Assembly: GCA_023627715.1 (NCBI GenBank)
Contig: JAMAHW010000020.1
Location: 1 to 64,000 of the forward strand
Reading direction: 5' to 3'
Length of the DNA stretch: 64,000 bases
Source of the DNA: Periconia sp. R9002
Lineage: Eukaryota > Ascomycota > Dothideomycetes > Pleosporales > Periconiaceae
Shown one piece after another: positions 21,940-33,235 of this stretch. A model generated the notes under the pieces. It saw nothing but the letters and a program-made list of their open reading frames with translations. It searched no databases and had not been told where the DNA came from. The translations under genes were made by a program, and so were the position numbers. Position 1 is the stretch's first letter. Each line of letters starts with the position of its first letter.

Positions 21940-24900
21940 GCAACATGGGGGATGGGGGAGTTGAGTACGAAAGAAGGCTGTGAGAGTGCCCATAGTTTGC
22001 TTGTCTGGTATAAGATAAGGCTCAGAGTTCTGTATATTAGCTTGGTGTTTGAGAATTGAAAGGATGATGTTCGCATTTCAAGTTGTTTTCGGACACTAGG
22101 CAATACCAGAACTAGGAATCACGTAGAAAAGGAATGGAAAGGTTGAACGCAACGAACTAAACTTTGTTTGCCCGCCTGTGAGTCATTACTTTTGGGTCTG
22201 TTTTTTTTTTGCTGGGGTCTCGCACTTCCAGAAATGTTACCGTGAAATTAATTTATTCACTTAAAGGAGGAAGCACATGTAGGGTACGGCTAGTTGTACA
22301 CTGCCGCAGCGTACTCACAATACACTTATAGAAGTAATTAAGAGGTGACATTACTTCTCTAAAGCTCACTATAATACTAAAAACTTCTACATTTTGTTCA
22401 ATACATGTGACTGCTGTTTTGGGGAATCGGAAGAGAGATTTCTGCATGTATACAAGCCACGCGCATTACGTACCTCAGCCACTATGATTATTTCCGTTTG
22501 GAACTCCGGATACACATTGCCATGTTCTCCTGCATGCTTCTCCTCTCGTTTGATGCAGGACTGGCACGTAATGGTGTCATACATCACTCGTATCCGTACA
22601 TAGCCGCACTTGCGCGGGCCTCAGATGTGAGCATAAACAAGAATCCCATCCATCGCGATCATAATGAGAAAAGATAGTCATCCGTAAGAAATTTTCAATT
22701 TTGACCGATTGGTTCCCAAGCCGTACCTATCATCCCCTCCCCGGAGCGAAAACATAGTAACAATCTCGCATACCGAAGCCCTTCACAGCCATAACCCAGA
22801 CCCTCACGTGTCTTTTCCCTCGTGTTCGTTACGGGATACTGCGGTCAAATCCTTCAAGTCCCATGTACTCAGCTCCCAAAATAGTCGACGCACGTGTTTG
22901 AATCCTAGCACGGCATTTAGCTCGAGTCTGCATTGTGCCTTGCCTCGCTTACGCATGGTAACGAGGCAGAGGGGAATTCGAGTATGCACACGCGGAGGGC
23001 TATTTTTCTTTGGGGATTCTGCCAAGTCGATTCCGCCAAGACAATGAAAACTAGGAACGAAGGCCGGAAAGCTTGTACACGGATTGAGTAATATTGGGTG
23101 GGAGGTGTTGGTGGGAGGCGGACTAGGTCGGATTGGGGGCGTGGTAGGCTGGATACGAGCGTGTGGCGTTCTTATTGTTCGGCATATTGGTTAAGCCGAG
23201 GGATTCCTGTGGGATTGTAGCTGGAATAGGATGGGGTGGAGATTGGACGAGATTTTGAAGACTCACGAATTTTTTGTTTTATAGTTTCAGAGTCAGAGAT
23301 GGTTGCCAGTTGTCCACAGGTGATCATCGGTGAGCTGAGTGATTCATTCTTCGGTAGTAATCCCGTATCTCGCATACCTCAGGACGAAACGCGTTCAGTG
23401 TTCTAGAGATTGCGCATCTACTGTATTTCTCAGAATGCTCTTCTAATACGAGTGCATGCAGCAGCTGGGCTGAACGAACGTGCTGAATGCCGGGCCCCCA
23501 TTACAAGCTTTGCATCCGTGTTGTATTGCAGGAATAAATTGGATAGTTAAGGCCCGGCATGATGTTTCCAGTGCAAGTGATTTTTTCTCCTTACGAATGA
23601 TATACATTTCATTCCGAAGCGGTATTAATAAAGCACGTTCATTAAGAGCAATGCGTCATATTCCGATATAGCTTATTATGAAAGATCAAGCCCAATACAA
23701 GCGATCCCTCACCACTCTTGCAATAAGTATGAGGTTACGGACTAGACTAAACAGTTCTTGCTACCTGACTCGTGGGGCACATAGTTCGCCTCGCTACCAA
23801 CGACGTCCCCAGGCAGCGGGCCGTTCCTATTCCCAAATTGCTACCGCTTCATCCCCGAACGCTAACCTCACCCAACCAAGGGTCCATTCCATATTTTGTG
23901 GGTCATGCGATGTTACAAAGCTTTCCGGGCCGTTCCAGACCATATATAACCTTGACACTGTCGCTTGGCAACATTTGGAAGGAATGCTTCGTTGGTCTAT
24001 GGTGGTTGACGACCTCGAACACTTCGACGTGAGAACTCGAGTTCGTAACGTTATCGAAGATGGAATTAAACTATCAGAGATATCAGCAGTTGTCTCATTA
24101 TTATGCAATGGATATGTACTGCGCGTATCGAAACGACCGATCAAAGTCCGATGGCTTACGAAGACTTCTGTGCCTGAGCGCCAAAGGCTCTGTGGATGTT
24201 AACGTTGCTTTTCTGTCCCGTAAGAAATACGGATACCAAGGAACTAATCACCGGAAATAGTCATGAGCACACCTCTTACGTTGAATCGAATACATATTCG
24301 ACGATGCAATTAGATCGCGACTCATTGTCGGCAACGGATTCTCGAGTACACTTTCCCAAGCTCTACGCCTCCAACGTACCAAGCCCGCACCTTCACACCA
24401 CTTCGTCTCTGATGAGAATATCGTCTGCATGTTTACTAGAATGACTTCCGGCAACCCAACCGAAGGTTTGGGGTCCGTATAACCTGACTCTTGGCTCTTG
24501 GCCATGTAGAAAATGGTCAGATTTGGTGAGAGCCAAGACTATCAAGCAAGCTCGGCTGACTTCTTTGAGCCGGTGAAGCATGGCCAAGCTCATACGAGCT
24601 GGTCGTGGCAAATCCAAAAAAACTGCTGTTCGCGTATCAAACACATCGTTGTACAGCTGCAAGATCTCTTGTCTTGGTTCAGTGGGCCACAATCCAAGAT
24701 CGTATTTACATATCAAGAAGTATAGAACCGCATCTTCGCAACTTACCGATCAGTGAATCCCATACCAAGTATTCCGTAGACGACATCCCATCGGTCGATA
24801 CCGAGTTATCCGTACGAGCGTTCCCATTTTAGATTCAAACACCGCCTAACTTAGTCTACACTGTGGCTTTTTTGTATAGCTACTTCTGATTCCGCGCGTG

Positions 24901-25306
24901 CATGTAGGTACGAGGAGGGTGACTACTATCTTCCCAGGCCGCTCTATGGCACACCACGAGCTGCTTGGCATATTCCGTGGCAAGTCCAATCACAGCCTCG
25001 AATGGTACTTTTCGAGTTGGAAATGTTTTGGTTGCCTGAAATTAGCAGAGCTGCAAGAGCGGAAGCAAGGGGGCCGCAAACCAGGAAGACAGAATCGATA
25101 GTGCAATACATCGCCAATGACAGGATTTCTAGACCATCGAGAAAGCGTCGTCGGTTATGTTGCAAACGCAAGAAATAGTCAATATGTGGTAAGACCTCTG
25201 GGTATAAATACAGCTGCTGAAGACTGAAGAATATCATCAGGCTTCTCATAGCTTCTGACCATCTACCTTCCTTGAGATATATCTTTTCTACGCCACTTCT
25301 CTCACG
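21940..25306. other. 3.4-kb stretch without a recognisable gene
   Basis: Open frames on both strands reach 100-175 codons (for example 23678-24202 on + and 24393-24716 on -), but none shows a family motif, convincing splice pattern or a matching composition. It may be ordinary intergenic DNA or strongly decayed sequence. The last 110 bases contain the probable promoter of the multicopper oxidase gene. Confidence 0.55.
25203..25210 (+). promoter_or_regulatory. Likely TATA box of the multicopper oxidase gene
   Basis: TATAAATA about 97 bases upstream of the ATG at 25307, a typical distance for a fungal core promoter. The inference rests on sequence and spacing only. Confidence 0.5.
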
Positions 25307-27387
25307 ATGCTTTCCAAACTTGCTCGTGTAACACTGGCTCTGTCCTTTGCCACGCAATGTCTGGCCCAAACCGCCAAATCAGAAATCCCAGCTGAGGAAG
25401 CCGCTGCGCTCGCCCTTATCGTCGAAGACGAACCTGGGTTTTCTGCCCTCAAATCAACCGAGAGTCCTAAGTTGCAACTCTACCAAAAGGCACTGCCCAT
25501 ACCACCAGAGGCGCAAGTCAAGTAGTACGTATCCCAAATCCCCAAACGGCAAACATACAAGTTACTAACGACAGCGTAGTAAGATCACGAATCCAGTGAC
25601 CGGAAAGGAAATCTGGTACTACGAAATCGAAGTGAAACCCTTCACGACACAAATCTACCCCAACCTGAAAGCAACACGCCTAGTCGGCTACAATGGCACG
25701 TCACCAGGCCCAACTTTCATCATACCGCGTGGACAAGAAACCTACGTCCGCTTCGTCAACAACGGGGACCGAGAAAGCTCAGTCCATCTCCACGGGTCTC
25801 CCTCCAGAGCTCCCTTTGACGGCTGGGCCGAAGACGAGTTCTTCGTAGGCCAGTACAAGGATTACTACTATCCCAACTTCGAGGCTGCCAGAATGCTTTG
25901 GTATCACGATCATGCTTTAGGCATAACTGCGTACAATGCCAATTTTGGTCAAGCAGGCGCGTATCTCATTACTGACCCAGCGGAGGATGCGTTGGGTCTT
26001 CCTTCGGGGTATGGAAAATACGATATCCCGCTTGTGCTGACGGCGAAGCATTACAATTCGGACGGGTCGTTGAAGTCGAGTGAGGGCGAGGAGACTAGTT
26101 ACTGGGGGGATGTCATCCAGGTCAATGGTCAGCCGGTATGTTGCTATAATTGTTCCCTGCTCGAGGTCACGGGACCATGTCACGGGACCTCTTTCTTTTC
26201 ACCCACCCTCCTTTTTTCGTGTCTTTTCTTATTTGCATTTTTGACATCACATTTTACAATATTTTTTAAACTAAATCACTTCAATCACCATTCACCCTCA
26301 CTAACCGTCAAAACAGTGGCCATTCCTCAACGTCGAACCTCGCAAGTATCGTTTCCGCCTCCTGGACGCCTCGCTATCCCGCAACTTCGACCTCTTCTTC
26401 GTAAAATCCACCGCGACGGGCACAAGACTCCCCTTCCAGGTCATCGCCTCAGACACCGGCCTGCTCGAACGCCCCGTGACAGTAACCGACCTCAAACACG
26501 CCGTTGCCGAGCGTTACGAAGTCGTCTTCGACTTCTCCCAATACGCCGGCCAGAGCATCGAGCTGCGCAACGACCAGCAAGCAAACGGAATCGGCGTCGA
26601 CGAAGAATACGCCGACACGGACAAAGTCATGAAGTTCGTCGTCAGCGGAACAGCCGTGACCGACTCCTCCCGCGTCCCAGCAACTCTACGTTCAGTACCG
26701 TACCCAGCCTCCTCCACGGGCATCGACCATCACTTCCGCTTCCACCGCTCCAACAGCCAATGGCTCATCAACGGCGTGGGCTTCGAAGACGTCGCCAACC
26801 GCGTCCTGGCCAAAGTCCCCCGGGGCAAAGTCGAAATCTGGGAGCTCGAAAACTCGTCCGGCGGCTGGACGCACCCAATCCACGTGCACCTCGTCGACTT
26901 CCGCGTCATCTCGCGCAACGGGCGTGGCGTGGAACCGTACGAGGCCATCGGCCTCAAGGACGTCGTGTGGCTCGGGAAAAACGAAGTCGTGCAAGTCGAA
27001 GCCCACTACGCGCCTTGGAACGGCGTCTACATGTTCCACTGCCACAACCTGATCCACGAGGACCACGACATGATGGCCGCCTTCAACGTCACGCAGCTGC
27101 AGAGCTTCGGGTACAACGAGACGACGGATTTTTCGGATCCCATGGATCCCAGGTGGCGCGCGAGGCCGTTTACGCAGGCGGATTTCACGGGGAGGGCGGG
27201 TCCGTTTACTCCGGGGGCGATTAGTGAGAGGGTGCAGCAGGTTGCGAGGGAGCAGCCGTATAGCGAGTTGGATCAGGTTGAGCAGGCGTTGGAGCAGGCG
27301 TGGGCGAATGGGACACCGCAGAAGAAGCGGAGTGTGGAGGAGTGTAAGAAGGATGGACCTATCCCTCGCTACCGTCGGTTTGTTTAA
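25307..27387 (+). CDS. Secreted multicopper oxidase, bilirubin-oxidase/laccase-like, 3 exons, ~614 aa
   Basis: Oxidises phenols, bilirubin-like pigments or metals while reducing oxygen to water. Exons are 25307-25524, 25580-26135 and 26317-27387. The 181-nt second intron is partly open and gives misleading frames. A signal peptide is clear (ARVTLALSFATQCLAQ). All copper ligand motifs are present: HLHG near residue 160, WYHDHA near 200, HPIHVHLVDF and HCHNLIHEDHDMM near the C-terminus, with the Met of the last motif as axial type-1 ligand, as in bilirubin oxidase and CotA rather than plant laccases. The C-terminal tail after residue 540 is charged and ends in a basic segment, possibly processed. 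GC skew changes from C-rich to G-rich at about 27120. Substrate cannot be predicted. Confidence 0.93.
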
Positions 27388-28566
27388 TTCCTAATGCTTA
27401 GGGTTTTCTTCCTCGCTCTTTTGAATTTCGAATGTGTTTTCTTTTGTTCTACACTCAATTTTTCATTTCAGGTTCAAGTGTTTCATTGTGTGCACCAGGT
27501 AGTTTCTTCAACTTGTATATATTATTTTGGAAAAAGGAAGGGGGGTGTACATACATGTACATATTCAGAGCGCTAAGGTTTGAAGTGTATCTATCTACAA
27601 GTACATAAATCATATTTTGCTACTCTCAAACATCCTTCCCTTTCACACATCCTCCAACGAACACCATTCACAAAAAGAAAAATAAAATCTAAGTATCATC
27701 CCTGAGTCTCAACATACTCATTTAAATTTAATACTTCCCCTTTATTCCCTACACCTATATCGTAGATACAAAGTCAGCTTAACTTACCTAGGGCTTCTAC
27801 AATAACCTATAAACATTACTACACGTAGTGTCTCAATAATAAAGGACTATGTCTAGAGTTTAATACCAAAATTTTTCGAATTTTACAAGATCCCTATCAC
27901 CACCAAACAACGCTCTCCAACCCCATAAGCTCCGCCGCCTACCTTTCCATTCTCTTCCACTAACAACTCAAGACATTGTAAGTTCCGTTTTCCACGCGGG
28001 CCTTGCATACCAGCGGTAGGTGCTTCACGTCGATAGTATTGATGCGGTTTTTGATATATACGTTGGTCAATAGCGTCGATTTATATCTATGCCAACCTAA
28101 CTAAACTACATCCATCCATCCATTCATCCGTCCGTCCGTCTGTCCATACGTATGTGTAGAAAAGGCATCATCACTAACTACTACGGTTCCCTAGCTCTCG
28201 TCCTCCTCACGACCCCAACCTCCCCAGAAAGATCAGAAGCGGGTTCCATTCGATTGAGAACCAGCGACGCAAGCAATCTTGACGTTATCTGAGAACAGAA
28301 ATGGTGGAAAATAGAAACGGGAACAAAACAAAACTGAGGGAAACGTGGTATAAGAACTTCAAACCATATAGATCCCGACACCAAACAAACGAATATAGAG
28401 AAGAAAAAAAAACAATGCTCAAAACGTAAAGAATATCAGTTCGAAAAGGGGGGGAAACCACCCCGACCTCCCATCATTCATAAAGAGAAAAATAAGTTAA
28501 AATTTGAAGAAACGTTGCGAAGATAAATGGCACATCCTCCCCTTCTCCATCCTTCTTTGACCGAAT
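27388..28566. other. Convergent intergenic region, no gene seen
   Basis: A/T-rich, with short TCCATCCATC/CCGTCCGTC tandem units around 28107-28145. It separates the 3' ends of the multicopper oxidase and HeLo-domain genes. Confidence 0.6.
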
Positions 28567-30216
28567 TCAATACCCCAAAGCAGCCGCCTTGCTCTTCTGC
28601 CGAATCTCCCTCGTCTCCAGGCGTCCCAGATCCCTATACATGTCATGGCGATCCACCAGACTCGTCACCGTCTCGACCTGGGTCAAAGGATTACTATTAA
28701 GGGTGTCGACTCGTGTTACTGCAGGGCCGATATCCTCCCCACCCAAATCGTATCCTGACGAATCTTGCTGCGGCGGGGAAGGTCCATTATTGGTTCCGTT
28801 GACTTTGGGGGATCTTGAACTCTCGTCTGTGGGATATGAGGCGTTGGCGTTAGTGGCGGCGTTGGTTTGGTTGGTGCTGCCGCTCGCTAGCACCGTATCA
28901 ATGTTTCTTCTCGGGCGCGGGGTCGCAACTTCATTGAGTGATTTGGAGCGTATGAGAGTGAGGTCCTCTAGGTAATCGAACGAGGGCTTTTCGATATCCT
29001 CGGAGAAGGAACGCGGTGGGTCATCGTACTCGCCTTGTTGGCGGGACGATTGCGACACGGAGGCATTATTTCTCTTTTGAGAGGAGTTCTTTTGTCGACC
29101 CCAGGATTTGAGGCCAAGTTTGGACATGAGACTTGATTTCTTTTCTTTTTCGGGAAACGGGGGACTAGTCGGCGTGGAGGGCTTGTCGTTGCCGGTGCCA
29201 ACTGTTGCCGGTGTTGTGGGGGACAAGGCGGGCTTGGATTCGACATGCACGGGGGGTCTCTTTGTGCTTCCGTCGGCAGCGGTGGAGGATCTGCGGCGGA
29301 TGGGTCGTGGCGGGGTATATGTGAGCTTGACGCCAGGGAAGTGGTATTCTCTCAATTCGTCGCTGATGTATTTGAGAGCTCGGTCGGCGGTCTCTTCGTA
29401 TTCGGGGTAGTCTTCTGCAACGGCTTCGCGGATGAGCTTTAGCTTGTCCCAGTCTGCGCGCACGCCAGGAACGGAGAGGTCGGGGTGCCAAGCCATGGAC
29501 TTGATGTCGGTCTTCATGCCGCGGTCAACCTGCTCCTTGACGCCCATCATGTCGATGAGGCCATCGACCTCGTCGCGAACCAGGGCCACGAAATCGTCAA
29601 ATCGGTCGCTGTGGCGCACCGTCCATTTCTGCAGCGTCATGCTCCCTGCTCTTTGCCATTTCCCCTGCACGCCCGTCTGGCGCACCAGATCCTTGAGCAG
29701 GGCGAACTTCTCGCGGAAGGCCTCGAGGCGGTTCGAGTCGAGCGGGGGGTGGGTCGTGGCGGAGAAGTTCTTGGGGGACTTGAGGCCGTATTTGAGCATC
29801 AAGGTCTCTCTGCTCATGTTGCTCGGGCGGCCTGCGATGCTGTCCAATGCTGCGTGAATGCGGCCATTGAACTCGGGCTGATCTAATCGGGGGTCGCGCA
29901 CGGCGAAGTTGATGGGCATGGTGGGATCGGGATTGGTGACGCCAGGATGACTGGGGATCATATGGGTTGCGATTTGGGCGGGGGGAGAGGAAATGCCCAT
30001 GACATCGCCCCATATCAGAAGGCGGCCCTGCTGGATGCCCAGCTTGGCCAGGGCCACCTTCTGGTGGTGATCCGAGTGGTTCTGAGGGTGAATGAGGTTG
30101 AAGGCTTCGCAGCAGGTGCTGAACTTCATGGCCATGATCATCACGTCGCTCAGAATCTGGGCTCTGGTGGGGGGAGGCCGGCCATGGTCATCATCGGTCT
30201 GATTGGGCAGGGCCAT
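28567..30216 (-). CDS. HeLo-like domain protein with long disordered tail, 549 aa
   Basis: Single exon. The first about 240 residues resemble the HeLo (prion-inhibition and propagation) domain of HET-s type proteins: an N-terminal helical stretch, the signature KLGIQQGRLLIWGDVMGI with RLLIWG at 65-70, and a later helix pair with LQKWTVRHSDRFDDFVALV and VDGLIDMMG (W198). In HET-S this domain is the membrane-attacking cell-death module. Residues 300-549 are Ser/Pro/Asn-rich and disordered, with no NB-ARC, kinase, ankyrin or amyloid-repeat motif that I can see, so this is a lone HeLo-like protein. The assignment rests on motif resemblance, not a search; an unrelated helical protein is possible. 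It would be cytosolic, moving to membranes if active. Confidence 0.6.
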   Translation of the reverse strand: MALPNQTDDDHGRPPPTRAQILSDVMIMAMKFSTCCEAFNLIHPQNHSDHHQKVALAKLGIQQGRLLIWGDVMGISSPPAQIATHMIPSHPGVTNPDPTMPINFAVRDPRLDQPEFNGRIHAALDSIAGRPSNMSRETLMLKYGLKSPKNFSATTHPPLDSNRLEAFREKFALLKDLVRQTGVQGKWQRAGSMTLQKWTVRHSDRFDDFVALVRDEVDGLIDMMGVKEQVDRGMKTDIKSMAWHPDLSVPGVRADWDKLKLIREAVAEDYPEYEETADRALKYISDELREYHFPGVKLTYTPPRPIRRRSSTAADGSTKRPPVHVESKPALSPTTPATVGTGNDKPSTPTSPPFPEKEKKSSLMSKLGLKSWGRQKNSSQKRNNASVSQSSRQQGEYDDPPRSFSEDIEKPSFDYLEDLTLIRSKSLNEVATPRPRRNIDTVLASGSTNQTNAATNANASYPTDESSRSPKVNGTNNGPSPPQQDSSGYDLGGEDIGPAVTRVDTLNSNPLTQVETVTSLVDRHDMYRDLGRLETREIRQKSKAAALGY

Positions 30217-31069
30217 TGCGATTGCGGGGTAGCGAAGGGGAACCAGCGCCTGCCAAAAAGCAATCTGAAGAGTTTGCAGCCCAAGAAACGGCTTCAGCTC
30301 ATGTGTCGACAGTCAATTGCGCGTGCGCTGCTGCCCTGGGACTTGGAGGTATCGAGAGCGAGTCCCTTGTACTGGGAGGGAAGAAGGAGAGAGAGATGTG
30401 TGGGTGGACAGACAACCGTGTCCGCAGAAGCCACAAAGAAATAGTCATGGCTGGATCTACAGCCTGGGACATGCAACGATCGACGCCCCCGGTCTAGTAG
30501 TGGAAAGGGGACTTGACTGGACACGGAGAGGGAGGGTGTGTGATATGTTCATGTGCTGGTGACGTACCAGGTGGTTGTGTACATGCAACGTCTGCTCAAC
30601 ATTACCCTCTCTCTGTTTCCCGTGAGGCTGAGGAAGCCACGGAGCCATGGCATTCATTTCTTCACATCACCCGCCAGGACTTGGCCCGCCTTGATTCGCT
30701 CCCCGCCCACAATTGCCCTCTCAAGCTTGCTTGGCACTCCCCCGCTACTGCACCCATTGTGGCCGTGTAAACGGTAACTAGACAATTGGATCCCTCTTAA
30801 CCGACTACCATGACTAGCTGCTACCGCATCTAAGTAAACAAGTCTTCTGCACCATGGCTTATTTCCAAATTGGATCGACCACATGTGCTCCGCTCGGTAA
30901 CCACCAACGCCTTTGGGGTTTGGTCTTCATAGTACGTACGACAATCCCTCGGATGGTACTCGGCAGCTAGTCAGTGCCAGCACGACAAATGCCTCAAGCA
31001 TGGATGGATATCTTTCTCCAACCTCAAATCTACTTAGATAAACCCGCCGTAAATGCCTCACTCACTCGC
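30217..31069. other. Intergenic region, no gene seen
   Basis: Promoter of the HeLo-domain gene (-) and 3' flank of the STK19-like gene (-). Short open frames on both strands have no family signal. Confidence 0.6.
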
Positions 31070-32582
31070 TCACGACGCCAACCTGGCTCCCCTCCCCACA
31101 CTCCCCGTCTCGAAAACCTCCACCAGCCCGGCTCCTACGCACTCCCCTAGCACCCAATCAAACCGTAATCCCCAAAACACCCTCCACTTCTTCGTTCTCC
31201 CCGGCAGCGTCCCTACAATCCCGCCAAAAATTCCCTTCCCTTCCCCCCTCGCCCTCTTCATTTCTGCAATTTCCTTCTGCCCCTTGCTAACTGGCACACC
31301 GCCGTCCCACTGCTCGCGCAGCACATCGAGCGGTGCTTCCTTGAACGTGGTTTTCTTGAGCAGAGAGAGCAGGTGCGTGCGTGCTTCAATGACAAGTTTA
31401 ATGTGTGACCCTGTGTTGGGGAGCGAGAAGTTGTAGTACGACGTCGGTAGGGCATTCTGGCGTCGGGTGGTGGCAGCAGTGACACCACCGGGAATGAAAT
31501 CGGAGGCAGAAGATCCGCCCACGGCACCGAGAGAGCCTGCCGCATGTCGGGAGCCCGCTGTCGAGAGGGACGAGAGAGGTCCAGATAGACTGGGGGAAAC
31601 GAACGAGGTCGAGTGTGTAGTCGAGGTGGTTAAAAAGCCCGCCGTCGTCAAGAGCGCGAGTTCTTGGGGCGTGAAAAGAGTGTTTGGGATTGTTGTTTTG
31701 CGAGGGTTGGCATGGAGAGTGGACATGTATTTTTCTATTCAACAGAGTGTTTGTCAGACAATGATGCTTTTGGTCATAGGCTGGTGGTAGGAGAGACGAA
31801 GCGGAGAAGAAATGTTACATGGAGAACCTCTGTACAATCATGGCGCACTCAAGAATGCAGCCCGTGTAATGGAGGACAGAGATATAGATACTGTCTTAGA
31901 CAAATATCTGGCGTGATGCATTCATCATGTTCAACCATGTTGATTGACATTGAGCTGTTTCTTCTATGCCGGGGGAGAATATGTGTGCATGACGTGAATA
32001 CAGTGAAGTCAGCTCACCTTTCAAATCCGGGGGAAGATCCGGATGAGCATCGACACGCTTCTGCCACTCTTGCACAGAAACGATGCCATCTCCTATCGCG
32101 GCAGGACCCACTCCTCGGTGCGGGATTGTCACTCTGCGGAGCACACCTGCTTCAGAAAGTTCGGCAATTTCACGCTCCGTGGCCGTGTGCGACGTATTCA
32201 GAGCATCTATGTGGGCAACCGTGACTATAGGCGGCAGTGCTCTCCGGAAATTCAAAACCTCGGGAATACGACTGGCGGACATGCCCGCGCCCTTTTGAGG
32301 AATATCATCAAACATTTTACTAAGGATATATTCCATGTATTGGGGAACATCGCGGAGGTTGAGATCCGCGGCTATAGAGGCCACAAGTCCTGTATCGTCA
32401 AGTTTTTCATCGTCTTCGTGCAAGTTTGAGGTGGCGATGGGAGTGGCTTGGGAGGACTTCCTTCGCGAACTGGCTGACGAAGAGGACGAGACGGAACGTC
32501 GTAGACCCATTGCTGCCGCTGCGCTTGTTTTTCTCGGTTTTGTGATGCGCGATGAATGCGCAGCCGTGGCATGGAACGACAT
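31070..32582 (-). CDS. STK19-like winged-helix protein, 2 exons, ~409 aa
   Basis: Homologue of human STK19, which despite its name is a DNA-binding winged-helix protein acting in transcription-coupled repair. Exon 1 is 32582-32018 and exon 2 31734-31070; the intron is 283 nt, the longest in the window, with GTGAGC donor and ATAG acceptor, joining Lys-Gly/Glu in phase 1. After a basic Ser-rich N-terminus of about 60 residues come the family motifs: RALPPIVTVAHIDAL, ATEREIAELSEAGVLRRVTI, GDGIVSVQEWQKRVDAH, then after the intron LFTPQELALLTTAGFLT and YYNFSLPNTGSHIKLVIEAR. A low-complexity Ser/Gly/Ala loop of about 45 residues interrupts the last two. The conserved end FKEAPLDVLREQWDGG is present. 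No kinase motifs are visible. Likely nuclear. Confidence 0.82.
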
Positions 32583-33235
32583 ATTCCCAACTGCACTGTG
32601 GGTGAGATGTATGACGGGTGATAAGAGAAGTGAAGTTCCCTGGATCGAGATGTGTTGAGGATTAGGCAGCAGTCAGACTCAACCTGGAGGAAGATAGGGT
32701 ACCAGGATGGTGAGGTGATGGGGTGTAAAGTTAGTCATGGCAACGGATGCTCTAGTTGTGGCAAATGGAGATGCAAGCGTGGTGTTGAGCGTTCTCGAAG
32801 ACAGGATGAATAATGATGCGGCTCTGCGGGGCCTCGGCAGTGACTCTCTGGTCTAGCCAAATTCGGGCACGTCCTGTCATGGCAGCATTCGATCAATGTT
32901 CCTTCACATGTTTGCGGTCTCTGCCAAGGATGGATAGATTCCGAGAAAGACCTGACAAATTGAAATGTAATTGCGGTTCTAGTCATTTTATCCCTGCGAA
33001 TTTGCTTATAATGTTGACGAGCGCATGTGGAGTGAACGGTTGAAAGAAAGAAAGCGGCACCGTTCAACAAACGTCATGGCGCGTTGACGTAGCCAGAAAG
33101 CAGCCCTCGACCTGAGCTAGCAACCACTACAACATTCTCTCCTGACCCCCATCAGCCGTTCCTTTCTTTACTTGTTCCTTTCTTCTTCTTTCGCCTGCCT
33201 GCGCCCATTTCATCTTCCTTTTCTACTCCAGCGCC
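32583..33235. other. Divergent intergenic region
   Basis: Lies between the starts of the STK19-like gene (-) and the DGAT2 gene (+). No gene or notable repeat seen; the last 80 bases are C/T-rich leader. Confidence 0.6.

Noticed and set aside
25596..27224. 542-codon frame through the multicopper oxidase
   Set aside because: It reads through intron 2 and then continues in a wrong, Arg-rich frame; splicing restores the copper motifs.
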